The notes under the pieces: model-generated
Told to the model about the DNA's origin: nothing
What the model saw: only the letters and a program-made list of their open reading frames with translations
The model's database searches: none
Assembly: GCA_026168455.1 (NCBI GenBank)
Contig: CM047429.1
Span: 4,155,744 to 4,219,743, forward strand
From: Theocolax elegans
Lineage: Eukaryota > Arthropoda > Insecta > Hymenoptera > Cerocephalidae
Direction of reading: 5' to 3'
DNA length: 64,000 nt
Shown: one piece after another, positions 47,938-59,355 of the stretch
Layout of the letters: the number at the start of each line of letters is the position of its first letter
Position numbering within the stretch: position 1 is the stretch's first letter
Position numbers and translations under genes: made by a program

Positions 47938-49630
47938 TTAAACCGACTTCAAAAAAGGAGGAGGTTATCAGTTCGGCTGTATTTTTTTTTCTTGTATGTT
48001 CAGCCATAATTTTGGCATGGATACAGCTAGGCGGATGAAACTTTTTGCGTTATAAAGCTCGTGACTCTCCGGTGGACCCATTTTATGTTGCGGATCATTA
48101 CCGGGCCAGTACTTGCCAGTACTGGCAAATAATCGATTTTTTGGCTGGTAAAAATTTTGAAAATTCCGTTTGTTTGAACAAAGTTTCGATTATTATGCCA
48201 CCTGTGACTACTAAATAATACCGTCCAATTATGACGATGGTAATGAGCCAGTACTTGCCAAGACTAGTATTGGTACTCTTAGTTTCGCTTAGGCGGGTGA
48301 ATCTTTCCTTTTTTTGAAATTTATAAAAATACCCGGTGGTGCTGTCCCATTGTCTGGATCGGTACCGGGCCAGTACTGGTGAGTACTTGCAAATAATCTA
48401 TTTTCGTCTAGTCGAAATTTTGATAATTCCATTTGTTTGTCTTGTACATTGAGAATGGTTCAAGTGGGTAAGATACTTCTTAGTCTTTACATCTCTGCTA
48501 TAGCATTCGGATCGTGAGGATTCCTCAAAACTTTCATTGAATCTAAATTAAATAATGCTGATTCTTTACTCGACTAAAAGCTACATAAATTTGATTTTAT
48601 TAAGTCGATACTTTCTTGCGCTCGGCGACTCTTTGGAACGCCTGACTCTCATTCGAGCCGCATGCTGTAATGGCATACCCATATTAATTGGTTAGATTAC
48701 AAGAAATAACAGATCACTAAAAAGTTTGAAAAAAAAAACATTTAAAAAAAACCGATTTCACAAAATTAATTAAAAAATTTTTTTTTAAATATCCTGTGAT
48801 TTATCGTAAAATTACTATAATTGCGCTAAAAACAGAAAAATAATTTTTGTCAATAATATCCGTTGATATTGACACTCTGATGGCTTGAGTGACAATATTC
48901 ATAAGACACCTCTCCCAGAGAGTTAATTTGACTTTTTGGAGTCTGTGCCGCACCTCCCAACTCATCTACCCAAATTCGTATAAATTCTAAAATTAATGGA
49001 TAACCAATCTCTTACACTCTTTATTTCTTTAATATCGTAATTCAATAATTCATTTTTTTATATTGAATATTCATACTCGTGTCGGTTATGCACCCTCTAG
49101 TTAACAAGATTGGTCGTCTCTTTTTCTAGCGGGAGCGCCAAACCGGTCACCATCTAGCGGATGTCAGTAGTACTATGTTTGCACTCGCCTCTACACCGCA
49201 CATATCCATCGACTTTACCGCAACGTGAAGGTTATAGACTTTGGATAGTATTCTAATGACATTGTAACGATACCGATAAATATTATGAAATTGCATTACA
49301 ATAGCATTGAAATGGTATGGCCATGACATTGTGATGGAAAATCGATTTTGTTGTGATATTGTTTAAAATATGTTTAGAATAGATATTGAGGAAATAATTC
49401 GGATCTGTTAAATGAATTCTAGAATTTATACGGATTTGGGTAGATAAGTTGGGAGGCGCGGCACCGACTCCAAAAAGTCGAATTAACACTCTGAGAGAGG
49501 TGTCTTATGAATATTGTCACTCAGGCCATCCGAGTGTGTCAATATCAACGGATATTATTGACAAAAACTATTTTTCTAATCGATTGTTTTAATCGATTTT
49601 TTTAAAGTTGGTTTTATTTTTGTTTTATTG
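47938..49630. mobile_element. Nested insect repeat with CCGACTTCAAAAAAGGAGGAGG end
   Basis: The left end reads TAAACCGACTTCAAAAAAGG and the right end, inverted, TAAAACCAACTTTAAAAAAA, a terminal inverted repeat pair. I recall the left-end string as common in interspersed repeats of many insect genomes. The inside has repeated GGGCCAGTACTTGCCAGTAC-like stretches (about 48105, 48250, 48365). No coding frame. It splits gag of element E and itself holds the long-TIR element at 48834-49577. Confidence 0.6.
48834..49577. mobile_element. 744-bp element with ~165-bp terminal inverted repeats
   Basis: The left arm (48834-48996) and right arm (49411-49577) are imperfect reverse complements starting AGAAAAATA-TTTTTGTCAA and including ATATCCGTTGATATTGACAC, AAGACACCTCTC and ACCCAAAT-CGTATAAATTCTA. 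About 415 bp lie between. No ORF is recognised, so it is a non-autonomous DNA element or foldback. The target duplication is not clear. Confidence 0.85.
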
Positions 49631-51287
49631 ATCCAAAAGTGTTTTCGAAAAAATCGTATATCTCTTTGATAGAATTAAAATTTTCTTCAGGTGCACAAGG
49701 TAAAGCTTCGCCATTTAAACGCATTCGAATAAGTATTGTTAATTTTTTCTCGTTCTACGGCGGTAAAATTTCCTTTGCTTCATTCCATCAGAGCAAAAAT
49801 TGCGATAAATTTATTTTATGACCGTTAAAGCGCAATATTAAATCTAAAGCGTTCTTTAGCGATAAACCTCGAATTCGAGACGTCATTGTTTTATTATCAA
49901 TTTGTTTTTTAACTTTACTCCTGTCTGATTCTTTTGGTTTCGTTTCGGTGTTTGTTATTAATTCCTCTAAATTAATTTTATTAAACAATTCGTCTTTAAT
50001 CTTAGAAGAGTTTGCTTGTTCAGTTGAGCTTTTAATTAACTGATTATCGAGGGGAATTGTAAAACCTGTTGCACCTTGAATTAGTTTATAGCCTTTGCTT
50101 CCTCAGTCTCTTTTTCGATCGGAGCGGGAATAATATTTAACGTGTCTTTAATCTTATTTATGATACCTTGAAAGGTTGTGCCTTTTTTACACTATCTTGC
50201 AAATTTCCTACGATTTTGAGTTCCTCGAGATGAGAATCTAGCAACTCTTTTTTTACTTCAGTCGCGAGCCGTTTTCTTACCGAGTTTATAACGTTATCCG
50301 GTGTTAAAATCAATGGTTCATAGGGATGATTATTCGGAATTGGCGTACTAAAATTTATAGTATTATTCGCGATAAGTCTTTTTTGTTCCTCGTATTTCAA
50401 TATAGCGGGTTTTAAGCTAAAATGTTTTACGCGCGTGGAAGTAATATTCCGATATTCAAAATCGCTAGGTATTTTTATAGATAATGAAATATTTACTGCA
50501 CATTTTTCTAGTCTATCCTCTAAATAATTATTTTCTTTCGTCAAATTTTTCACTGTTTACCTAGGCGCTTTGGTTAAATTGGGAGTATCGAGACTCTAAA
50601 CTTTTTCTTTGTATGAAGTTAATAATGTGTCATTCATAGAAAATTCTAGATTCGTGTTTCTATGTTTATTTACATAACAATTAGTATTTTTAGGCGAGCC
50701 TGACATTTTTTCCTAAACACATTATTCCGTTAATCTCTATTTTTCTCAAAAATGCGAGCTTCCCTATTATCCTTAAAAATTTCTTTAGTACCCTTTTAAC
50801 CTTTTAAGGACGGGACTGGTCGATATATCGACCACTTTATTATCACATTATTTTAGAATTGTTTCGGGGGTAATGTTATATGTTGAATACAGGAAACATG
50901 GTGTTATCATTCTAAAAAGTATATTTGACCTTAAAATAGTGAATTCAAGGTCAAATTTTTTATTCGGTTTTTTGACTTGAAAATTGGTATACCAACGTAT
51001 TTTAATGCTTTCAATACGAAACAAATAATGTTGCGTTTGATGAAACACATTTTCATAGTGATTATTTGAACTATTTATTACTATTAGTTTCTTGGCAGAT
51101 CAACACATAGTTATTTTTTCTTGCAAAAGTTTTTTTTATTGATAATGTTTATATATTTTTTTTATTATTATTTTAACGTCGCTCTTTTTATGCTCCCAAA
51201 CCGGTGCTAATCAGCGACGGAGGTCATACAATGTTTTCGTGAAGAAAGCACTTGTTGAAAATACATTCGCCAGTGGTGTTTGTATCA

Positions 51288-51368
51288 ATCGGCCGGGGCC
51301 GGGAATCGAACCTGGGACCTCCAGATTACGAACCCGACGCCCTACCGACCGAGCCATCGCAGGCCTCT
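51288..51368 (-). mobile_element. tRNA-derived SINE fragment
   Basis: The minus strand shows an A-box-like TGGCTCGGTCGGTAGGGC and a B box GGTTCGATTCC at tRNA spacing, with a possible TTCGTAA anticodon loop. The acceptor ends do not pair, so it is not an intact tRNA. The two pol III boxes support a tRNA-derived SINE or tRNA pseudogene. Confidence 0.65.
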
Positions 51369-51629
51369 ATATAATGTTTATATTATTTCATCATTCTCTT
51401 TATTTACTAGGTTATCAAAAAAATTCAAGCAACTATTTTTGATAAAATAGCTGATATTAAAACATAGAGTAGTGGCGAGTCTGAACCTGAAATACAAGAT
51501 TTGCAAAATGAGGAGATTCATGAAGTTGATTTGGTATAAAATGATTATGATGAGACTTAAATTTTTAAAATCGCGTATTTTTATCCATCAATCAAAGATT
51601 TTCAAGATCCTTCTTAAATAAATTCTAAC

Positions 51630-52960
51630 ATGTCTATATCGGGGAATAAAGCAATCAATTACTTCAAATACTTCTTTGATTCCCTTCTCATTGAAAGAAT
51701 TATAGATGAAACGAATCGCTATGAAAGTCAGAATTATAAAGATCGGCAATCCCATCAGAAAACTTGGTCTCCTCTTATAAAAGATGAATTTGAATGTTTT
51801 CTTGGCCTTTCAATTCTAATGGGCCATATTCGAAAAGGTGACTTAAAAGACTATTGGTCTAAAGATCCTCTGCTTTATACTCCAATTTTTGGTCAAATAA
51901 TGTCTCGTGATAGGTTTCTTGCAATCTCACACCATTTACATTTTCATGATAAGCAAGATACCTTGGAAATCGCTCATCATCCTTTAGTGAAAATAAAACC
52001 AATAATAGACTATCTACAAAGTAAATGTTCAGTAGCTCTTATTCCAAGCAAAAATTTGTGCATAGATGAAAGTCTAGTATTATGGATAGGCAGATCGATT
52101 CAAGCAGTATATTCCTTTAAAAAAAAGAAATCAGTTTGGCAGCAAACTTTTTGAATTAGTAGACTGTGACACTGGATTCATTTTGGGTTTTGTTGTCTAC
52201 ACTGGTGATGACACTGATTATCAGAAGTTTGATTTGAGTGTTACTGGGGATATTGTCGCTCATTTCTTACTACCTTATTTTTATAAGTTTCCCATATTGG
52301 CAGAATTTTTGCATGATCGCGATACAGGAATGTGTGGTGCGGTAAGAACAAATAGAAAAGGAATGCCAATATTAGAAAATAAATTTTAGAAAATAAATAA
52401 TAGAGCGAGGTGAAGTTCAAGTTGCTCATAATAATTTGTGGATGACAATCAGGTGGCAAGATAAGCGTAGTGTTTGCATGCTTACAACTGTGCATGAACC
52501 TGAGTTCTGTACCACTGGCAAAAAACCAGGATGCATCCATGAATACAATTAAAATATGGGCGGTGTTGACAATGTAGATAGACAATTGTTTATAACCGAA
52601 ATAGATAGAAATACAACGAAGTGGTATCGCAAGCTATTTTTCCATCTTATTGATCTAAGTTTAACTAATGCACATTCCTTATATAAAATGAAAAATGAAG
52701 GACCAATGCCCTTTCCTTCATTCCGAATATCGGTTGTTCGATCATTACTGAAATTGGATAATACTAACAATAGTATTTCTCGTCTTGTTAGCCCTCCTAC
52801 TCGATTAGGTGGTCGTCATTTTCCAAGATTTGCTACAAGTCGAAGGTGTCACTTGTGTGCTTTACGTAAAATTACTAGTCGAACAAAATACATGTAATAT
52901 GATTGTGATATTCCTTTATGCGTAGCTCCATGTTTTAAAGAATATCAGACAAAAGAGACA
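51630..52960 (+). pseudogene. piggyBac-type transposase
   Basis: Blocks: 51630-52154 with FECFLGLSILMGHIRKGDL, YWSKDPLLYTPIFGQIMSRD and LCIDESLVLWIGR, which carries the first catalytic Asp region. A one-base shift near 52130 leads to LFELVDCDTGFILGFVVYTG (52150-52210). The stretch with the second Asp motif is shortened. Then TNRKGMP, LWMTIRWQDKRSV and MGGVDNVDRQLFITEI (third Asp) at 52556 on. The C-terminus is Cys-rich (CHLCALRK ... CDIPLCVAPCFKEY), as in the family, with a TAA replacing one codon near 52897. Transposases of this family cut and paste at TTAA. Several breaks make it inactive. Confidence 0.9.
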
Positions 52961-52977
52961 TTATCGTAAAGTCAAAT

Positions 52978-53060
52978 ACCCCAACGTGAGAGGCAAGGAG
53001 ACTCACGGAAATAAAGCACCCTAACGTGAGAGGCAAGGGAACTCACGGAAGCGAAAACAA
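52978..53060. repeat. Two-copy ~41-bp direct repeat
   Basis: ACGTGAGAGGCAAGG-ACTCACGGAA occurs twice in a row (52984 and 53024). Each copy contains CGTGAG...CTCACG, a short inverted repeat able to form a hairpin. It lies just downstream of the piggyBac transposase. Confidence 0.9.
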
Positions 53061-53561
53061 TATATTTTTTCATAATACGTAATATGTAATGCGTATCATT
53101 TTCGAATATCATTTTTGGACTAAAATACTACAATTAATGAAGTTGATCTTGAAATACAATTTTCAAAGTCAAGGATTTCTCCTGAATATTTTTTGATATT
53201 TTTTTCGTTATCAGCGCATCCACATACGTCTAAAATTCACTCCTAACTCGCCAAATTAAATTTTAACATTGGACTTTACGTTCCAGACTGGACTGGTCGA
53301 TATATCGACCATCAATTTTGTCAGGCACTCTACGTGACATAGGTTTTCATTTTATTCACAAATATTATCTAAAGTTATTATATCTAAATATATTATCTAA
53401 GTATATTATCTAAAATATTATTTAATTCTTCGATGCTCACGTTAACTTGTTGCCTAATCGCGTAAATTTGTCGGAAAACTGCATCATCGAATAGCGAGTG
53501 TTCGTATTGTGACGGGCATAACCATATATATATATATATATGTATGGTTAGGCTCCAGTCA

Positions 53562-53645
53562 CATAGCGTATTAGCTCAAGCGATAGAGTATAAGCGCGCC
53601 ATGCAAGAGGTCCGGGTTCAAGCCCGACTCTCGGAAGATTTTTTT
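53562..53645 (+). tRNA. tRNA-like sequence, probably pseudogene or SINE head
   Basis: TAGCTCAAGCGATAGAG (A box/D-arm) and GGTTCAAGCCC (B box/T-arm) lie at tRNA spacing and are followed by a T7 run, a pol III terminator, at 53639. The acceptor and anticodon stems do not pair well, so no anticodon can be assigned. Confidence 0.5.
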
Positions 53646-54120
53646 AATTATTTAAATTAATTTATTTAAATAATTAATAAATCAAAATTAATAAAATTTA
53701 TAATTTTATTTAAAGATTTTTTTATTTTGCAAAATATACATATTTTGAAATTGAAATACGACTAAAATTAACTAAGTTGCAAATTTATATTGTTTATAGT
53801 TAATAATAATAAAATTTGAAATTATACAGTATATTATAATATTATAATATATAATTATACATGATATATATATAAAAAATATATGTGAGAAAAGTGATAA
53901 AAAATAAATAAGTATTTGATCAATAAATTAAAGTAAAATGAATTCAAATTAAAATTAAGATTGTTTTTTACGTTTGTTAATTATTATATTAATATAAGAT
54001 TCAGATTTTGAAAACTAATGTAAATTAATATAAAGACAGAGAGGTTGACGACCCTGTGCCAAAATTATATGAAACAACAAAGAAGATAATGAGAAGAGAG
54101 GGAAACTGAAAACTCCAGCT
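53646..54120. other. AT-rich region, nothing recognised
   Basis: A/T-rich with short AT repeats; no coding frame or structured element seen. Confidence 0.6.
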
Positions 54121-54307
54121 GTAGGTGTGAAGAAGGTGGGAGAGCAGTCCCCACCTCTAACCAAAGGTACAAAACCGGCCGTCTCGCTGTCGAATTCAGC
54201 ATTCGCCTCGAGCTGTAAGGCGAGGAAGGAAGCACCCTCCTCGCCAATTCTAGAAATAAATAAATTTTGTAAGTTTAATCAAACAGCTAGAGGTGTGATG
54301 TTCATTT

Positions 54308-54668
54308 AAAAGGTACTTGGACAAGATGGAATGCTGGAATCATTCCAATCTTTACCCAAGTCCTTTTATCCTTTAAAGCCAATTCCTTAGAATATATTCG
54401 GACGAAAAGGAGCGCTAGATTCGCTTTTTATTCTATCCGAATTATTTTTCCTTTTTTCCATAGAAAATTAATCAGATGATGTGGAATACTGGATTTATTC
54501 CAACATCTACCTGATTTTTTCACATAATATATTCACCAAAGAGTTTATTGGGCGAGGCCGAACGCTGGATTCGTTCGAACCTCTACCCAACCTCTTATTC
54601 CATTAAAATATCCAGAAATCGTTCTGGGATGAGAAGAAACACTGGATTTGTTTCTAATCTACCTCAGA
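54308..54668 (+). ncRNA. Tandem array of five covarying hairpins with CTGGATT loops
   Basis: Five units of 74-81 bp each fold into the same shape with different stem sequences. The apical 7-base loops are CTGGAAT (54334), CTAGATT (54415), CTGGATT (54489), CTGGATT (54565) and CTGGATT (54642). Inner 5' arms are about 11 nt (AAGATGGAATG, GAAAAGGAGCG, GATGTGGAATA, GAGGCCGAACG, GAGAAGAAACA). The 3' arms match with an extra unpaired A at the same place (CATTCCAATCTT, CGCTTTTTATTC, TATTCCAACATC, CGTTCGAACCTC, TGTTTCTAATC). A conserved TAC usually follows, then outer stems ACTTGG/CCAAGT, ATTCGGA/TCCGAAT, AATCAG/CTGATT, TTGGG/CCCAA, TCTG/CAGA, and a weaker A/T outer helix. Loops conserved, stems compensating: selection on structure is suggested. 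Orientation is assumed plus because the loops read CTGG. No family is recognised; expression is unknown. Confidence 0.6.
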
Positions 54669-55101
54669 CGTTTTCACTGCATACATTTATTTCGGTCCTG
54701 ATAAAAATAAATGTATTTTTATGTAAAGGGATAAAAATAAGCCCGTTACAGTATCTAATTATAATAAATAGTTGCAATTCTTTAATAAAAGCAAACGCTA
54801 ATAATTTTTTTGTCTTATGGTAATCAATTTTTAATTTAAAATCTACTCAAAATTTTGTACATCTAACCGTGCAATAATGAATTAATTTACATCGTCGCTT
54901 ATGTATTTCAACAAACAAATTTAAATTTTATTTCATTTCTTAATTTGTATCTATATAATTAACTACAATATGTAAATCTAATTTTTGTATTCGCGCGTGA
55001 GTTTACTATCATTATGTAAGAGAGTGGGATCGCTGTCGCAGAGTCATATGTTCTGCCATTCTTCATTCTTCAGTGTCGACGTCGTTGGATTGGTTTAAAT
55101 T

Positions 55102-55473
55102 TTAATGGATTTTCTTCTTTAGTTGTTCCACCTCATCGTTTAATAATGCGATAATTTTTTTAAATTTGTTGTTATTATCTATTAGATCAGCAATAATCTT
55201 GTTTCTTGACTGTATTTTCTCTTCAATTTCGTGGATGCATTCATATCAATTTTTTATGTCCATGAGGGTGTCGTCGATGACTTTGATTAAGCAATTCTTC
55301 AAATTTCTAATGTTGTTGATGTTGAAATTGTTTTTGTTTTTTGCAATTGTTATTTCCTCTTCGACTTTTGTTTGTTTTTCGTTGATATTTGTAAATTGTA
55401 CCGAAATTGCTGTGGTTTTTTGGTTCAATCGAGTTACGGATTGCTCGATATATTTAGCGGCGTTGATTCTCAT
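55102..55473 (-). CDS. Small coiled-coil protein frame, possible gag remnant
   Basis: The minus-strand frame RINAAKYIEQSVTRLNQK ... IRNLKNCLIKVIDDTLMD stops with TGA at about 55246 and continues in the same frame (ECIHEIEEKIQSRNKIIADL ... LNDEVEQLKKKIH) to 55102. Heptad spacing of Ile/Leu over the whole length predicts a coiled coil. Upstream, ...CTGTTACA then TGGCGCTCGGAAGACAGG (about 55530-55510, minus) looks like an LTR end and primer-binding site, which would make this a gag N-terminus of an LTR element. No other domain supports it. Confidence 0.4.
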
Positions 55474-56625
55474 CCTTCAATTAAATCTGATAGTTGGTGC
55501 AGAGTTCCTGTCTTCCGAGCGCCATTGTAACAGGCCTGGTTTTGGTCCGTTTCTACTTTTCTTTCCTTTCGTCTTCTTCTTTCTATTCACTCCATTGAGA
55601 TAGCGCACTATGTTTGGATGCGAAATCTAAACCCCCTAGTTCTGTTACTCGTTTGAAGACTTTTGTTAATAGAAATACTTGTTTGTTGTCGCCTCACCAT
55701 GGGCTAGTGGATTTGAAGGTGTTTGTTTGTTTTATGTTTATTTGTTGATGACACTTTTCTTCCTACGAAGGGGAGAAAAGTGGAGTGTGGATTTCTTACT
55801 ACAAAGAAAATATCCGTGAATTATATTTAATTTAAAGAGTTTATTAATTGACTACGAAGGCCGCTTATAATGAAACGTACATGCTACATTGACTTGTAGT
55901 TTAATAATAATCCTCGAATCGAAATTCGCTTCCTTTATATACTAAAGTCGCTTCTTAAATGTTTAACAGGTTTTTTGCTTATCACACAGAAACTATGTTG
56001 TTTTTTGGCATTTAAAATTCATTTTTAAATCACAAATATTATTACCTAATTATCCCATTTTTTAAATATCTATAATTTGTAAAATTTAAATGGTCTAAAT
56101 TGAATTTTTGTTTAGCGAATAAAATATTCGTAATATTATTTTATTACAAACATTACTAATTAATATACAAAATAAAGATTATTATAAACAAATGCAGTTT
56201 AAATTAAAAATTGTTGTAGTTCAAAACTATTACTATTTAAATAATAAATATTGTAAATAAAATGCGATGCAAAAGAAGAATCATTATAAATAAATTACAG
56301 TTCAAAACAATAGTTATTGTAAGTAAAAAGCGGTTGTTTCAGTAATTGAAATGATACAAAATATCAGGTTTTCCTTTACGTATGTTACAAAAGCGTATAG
56401 ATAGCCGAGAAGAATATACTTTAAGTACCCAAATATATATAGATAAATACGTGTAATGGCCGTTGTGGCGACCTGAAAAGAGAGGGAAGATACTACTTTT
56501 GCACGATAAAAAGAGATAGAGAGGGCTTATGACGACCGGTCGTCACAAAGTTAATGAGAAAGAGCGAGATGCTCTTATGCGAAATAGCATGTCGATCGTC
56601 ACAAATATATATATATATGGTGAGG
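55474..56625. other. Non-coding region, possible LTR in its first part
   Basis: On the minus strand 55860-55530 has AATAAA signals and ends TTACA before a PBS-like string, compatible with an R-U5 region. The remainder is AT-rich with no gene seen. Confidence 0.35.
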
Positions 56626-56920
56626 AATAGAGATGTGCGAGTACCCGAAATACTCGACCCGTTCGGGTTCGAGTTTTTTCCTCGGGTTCGGGCGGATACT
56701 CGAGTGTTTTCGGGACCCGATAAATAGTCGGGTTACCCAAACTTATCGGGTGATTCGAAATAATCGGGTAATCCGACATAATCGAGTAACCTGCGAAATT
56801 CCGAGCAGCCCGATGTCGGGTAGCCCGAAGAAATCAAAACCCGAACACGTTGAATTTAAATTTGGAGACGGCAGACTTAGATATAAAAAATTAAGAGAAC
56901 CATTGAAGAATGTGAAGTAA
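56626..56920. mobile_element. Terminal relic of a hAT-like element with TCGGGT repeats
   Basis: It starts TAGAGATGTGCGAGTACCCG and then holds more than ten TCGGGT/ACCCGA-type words in both orientations over 190 bp, a pattern typical of subterminal transposase-binding arrays. It is followed by a short open frame (KPEHVEFKFGDGRLRYKKL) of unknown meaning. The other end was not found. Confidence 0.4.
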
Positions 56921-59355
56921 CAATGCTACAGTCAAATTTTTTCTCTTAAATGTCTGTGAATGTTACTAAATAACCGAATAGTTAGGTTTTACGCTTGATC
57001 CATCAATATTATCAATTCAATACGTTTGATAACACCCTTAGCAATTTATTAAAAATCCAATTATTTGTTTCCATCCATTTATTGTTATTTCATAATCATA
57101 ATTATCGAATCCATTACTTAAATCGTCTGAAAAAAATCCAATACTCTCTCAATTGACTTTGCTGCAAATTACACTGACTTTCAAAGTTTATATTAAGTAC
57201 AAAAGCCAATCTTAAATACGCAACTAAAAAACCAAGGTAGTTAACCGGAGTGAACTCTTGACAGCTCCGCTCCGTCCGGAGCGGAGCAAAGTTAGCGTTT
57301 TCAAAATTACTCCGCTTCGGAACGGAGCGTAACAGATAGTTAAAAAAACGCTCCGCTCCGTAGTATCTATTTTACTAGTTCAAATTCCGAGTACTGTAGA
57401 GTTAATGCTGGAATCTCTAAAATCTTTAGTGAGTAATAAGGATTAATATAGACAAAACATGACAATAAAGAAACGTAATACATTTATTTTTTAACGTCTG
57501 AAAATATATGTTTTAAAGAAAGTTACTTTGAATAAATATCACGCAATATCACTTAACAGTAATCAATGTTTACAATAACGAATAATTCTTTACAATAAAT
57601 ATTACGCAGTATCATCACTATATGGTAATAAATTTTTACAAAACTTTAACAAATAATCAATAATACTATAATAAACACAAATCTCTTATGTAATGCTTTT
57701 CATATTCCTTTTCAGTAGGTTTTCGCTAAATATTCGATTGCACCTGACCAATAAAATATCATTTAACATCTGATTGGAAAGTTTGCTTCTCAGATAATTT
57801 AAAATAAATCTGAGATTGGAAAATAACCTCTCAACACTTACTTGAGTTACCGGTAATGCTAGCACTGTCATCGCCAGTTTATAAAGTTCGGGATTGCTTT
57901 CTTTTCTTTGTTCCCAATAAAAAAAAATATCTTCATCATATTTTATTCTACCTACCTGAGCAAAGTTAACAATAAGCTGCTTAATATTGTTTTCTTTGCT
58001 AATATTTACATTATTTACGGCTCGTGCAGCCTGTTTTTTTCTTAACATTGATTCTAACGGATCTTCATTTTCAATTGTGGCAAGAACATCAGTGATGATA
58101 ATTTCCTTCTGCGAATTAGATGGTTTTGGTGACTCGCCTGATTCCAAATTTTGCAATCTGTGCCATTGTACTATGAGATGCTTAACTGACGCTTCTTGTT
58201 GAGCTTCAGATAACGTAACCTGCCATCTAGCATCTAAATAAATGGCACAGAGTATAGCTAGGCTTTCGAATAATTGTTTGTCGCGATTTTCCATTGCAGC
58301 GAATAAAGCTTTAGCTAAAGAATTATCAATGGCTTTAGTATTGTACTTGCAAAAGAACCATGCTTGAATAAAATCGCCATCATAATCGGTTTCTGTTAAA
58401 TTTACAATTTTTGACCTTTTATTTGCTGATGTAATTTGGACAGGCATTTTTCTAAATTCTATCAAACTCGAGAGCATGTCATATGTTGCATGCCAACGTG
58501 TAGTACAGTCGATAACGGGTTTTTTTCTTCCAATCGCTGTCAATATACCCGAGTTCGTCGGTGCACGCAGTTTTTTTACGAGAGTTCTCGCTATCGTCAC
58601 AAGTTCTTCAACATCATCTTGCTTTAAAGCTTCATCGACTGCTAATTGTAACGTATGTGCCACACATCTTTGTTCAAAAACTCCTTCAGATGCAAAATTA
58701 TCAGGCAATTTTTCGAATACTGTGGATAACGAATCTGCTTCGTTGATATCACTTGAGTCATTACATACTTGAATTATCACAACTTACAAGACCCATAGAC
58801 GATACGGCATGATTAACTAATTTGACTGTTTTTAACATATTAGCAGCATTATCGCTAGTTACGCTGTAAATCATCTCTAAACTAATGACAAATTTTTCAA
58901 GTTCTTGTAAAATTTTTTTTTTTTAAATTTTCTGCTGAATGAGAACAATGTAACTCTTTAGTGCAAATATTACGAAGAATAAGTTGGCCATCTTTACAGT
59001 ATTGAATATTTACACCCATTAATGATCGATCTAGTCTAGTTGCACAATCTACTTTGATACATATTAAGCGGCCTTTGACATCTGTTCTTATTTGTTCACG
59101 GATTTGTCTAGCTTCTACGGTAATCTCATTTGCAATAATCGGTCGATTAATAGCAACTTTTGTTTTTTCATTGCTAATACTTTTTAATATTGGATCAACT
59201 ATGCGTCTGAAGCCACTGTCTTGTACACAATTTAAACTACGGCCGTTTATTGTTGTCATCTCTACACAAGCATCTACACTTTCTTTATAACACAGCCACA
59301 CAAAAAAATATGTCAAAACCCACGGACCAGACAATATATACCTTATGTTTTTTGA

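Larger units (their letters stand above)
47069..50553 (-). pseudogene. Element E gag, split by nested repeat
   Basis: The N-terminal part (50553-50158) is helical, KNLTKENNYLEDRLEKC and LLDSHLEELKIVGN. The next piece (49988-49788) ends ALDLILRFNGHKINLSQFLL, which continues in another phase with KLTILIRMRLNGEALP to about 49631; this is the Gypsy gag capsid signature. After the nested insertion it resumes at 47945 with FEWTGDLAKLK and DNETVVAYFNRLQEI. The C-terminal piece (47350-47069) has a degenerate knuckle YCGKSDHIKRDW in which the last Cys is Trp. Several stops are present. Confidence 0.75.
43732..50750 (-). mobile_element. Gypsy-like element E, 3'-truncated, with nested insertion
   Basis: gag (50553 to 47069, split), protease, RT, RNase H and the start of integrase are in order on the minus strand. 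Gag is interrupted by about 1.7 kb of other repeats (47938-49630): gag text before the gap (IYDFFENTFGSIK) continues after it (TYFEWTGDLAKL). The 3' end stops inside integrase next to the 51-bp inverted repeat. LTRs were not identified. Confidence 0.75.
50810..53340 (+). mobile_element. piggyBac-type transposon, decayed
   Basis: The transposase pseudogene (51630-52960) is central. The left side has TTAACCTTTTAAGGACGGG from about 50799, resembling a piggyBac end next to a TTAA target. An 18-bp perfect palindrome TGGTCGATATATCGACCA sits on both sides (50818-50835 and 53294-53311), each preceded by GGAC. A clean right terminal repeat with TTAA is not visible. A tRNA-like SINE (51288-51368) and a short direct repeat (52978-53060) lie inside. 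Confidence 0.7.

Noticed and set aside
53562..53645. Functional tRNA gene
   Set aside because: A and B boxes and a T-run terminator are present, but acceptor and anticodon stems do not pair.
54308..54668. Cluster of microRNA precursors
   Set aside because: miRNA families conserve the arms and vary the loops; here loops are constant and arms vary.
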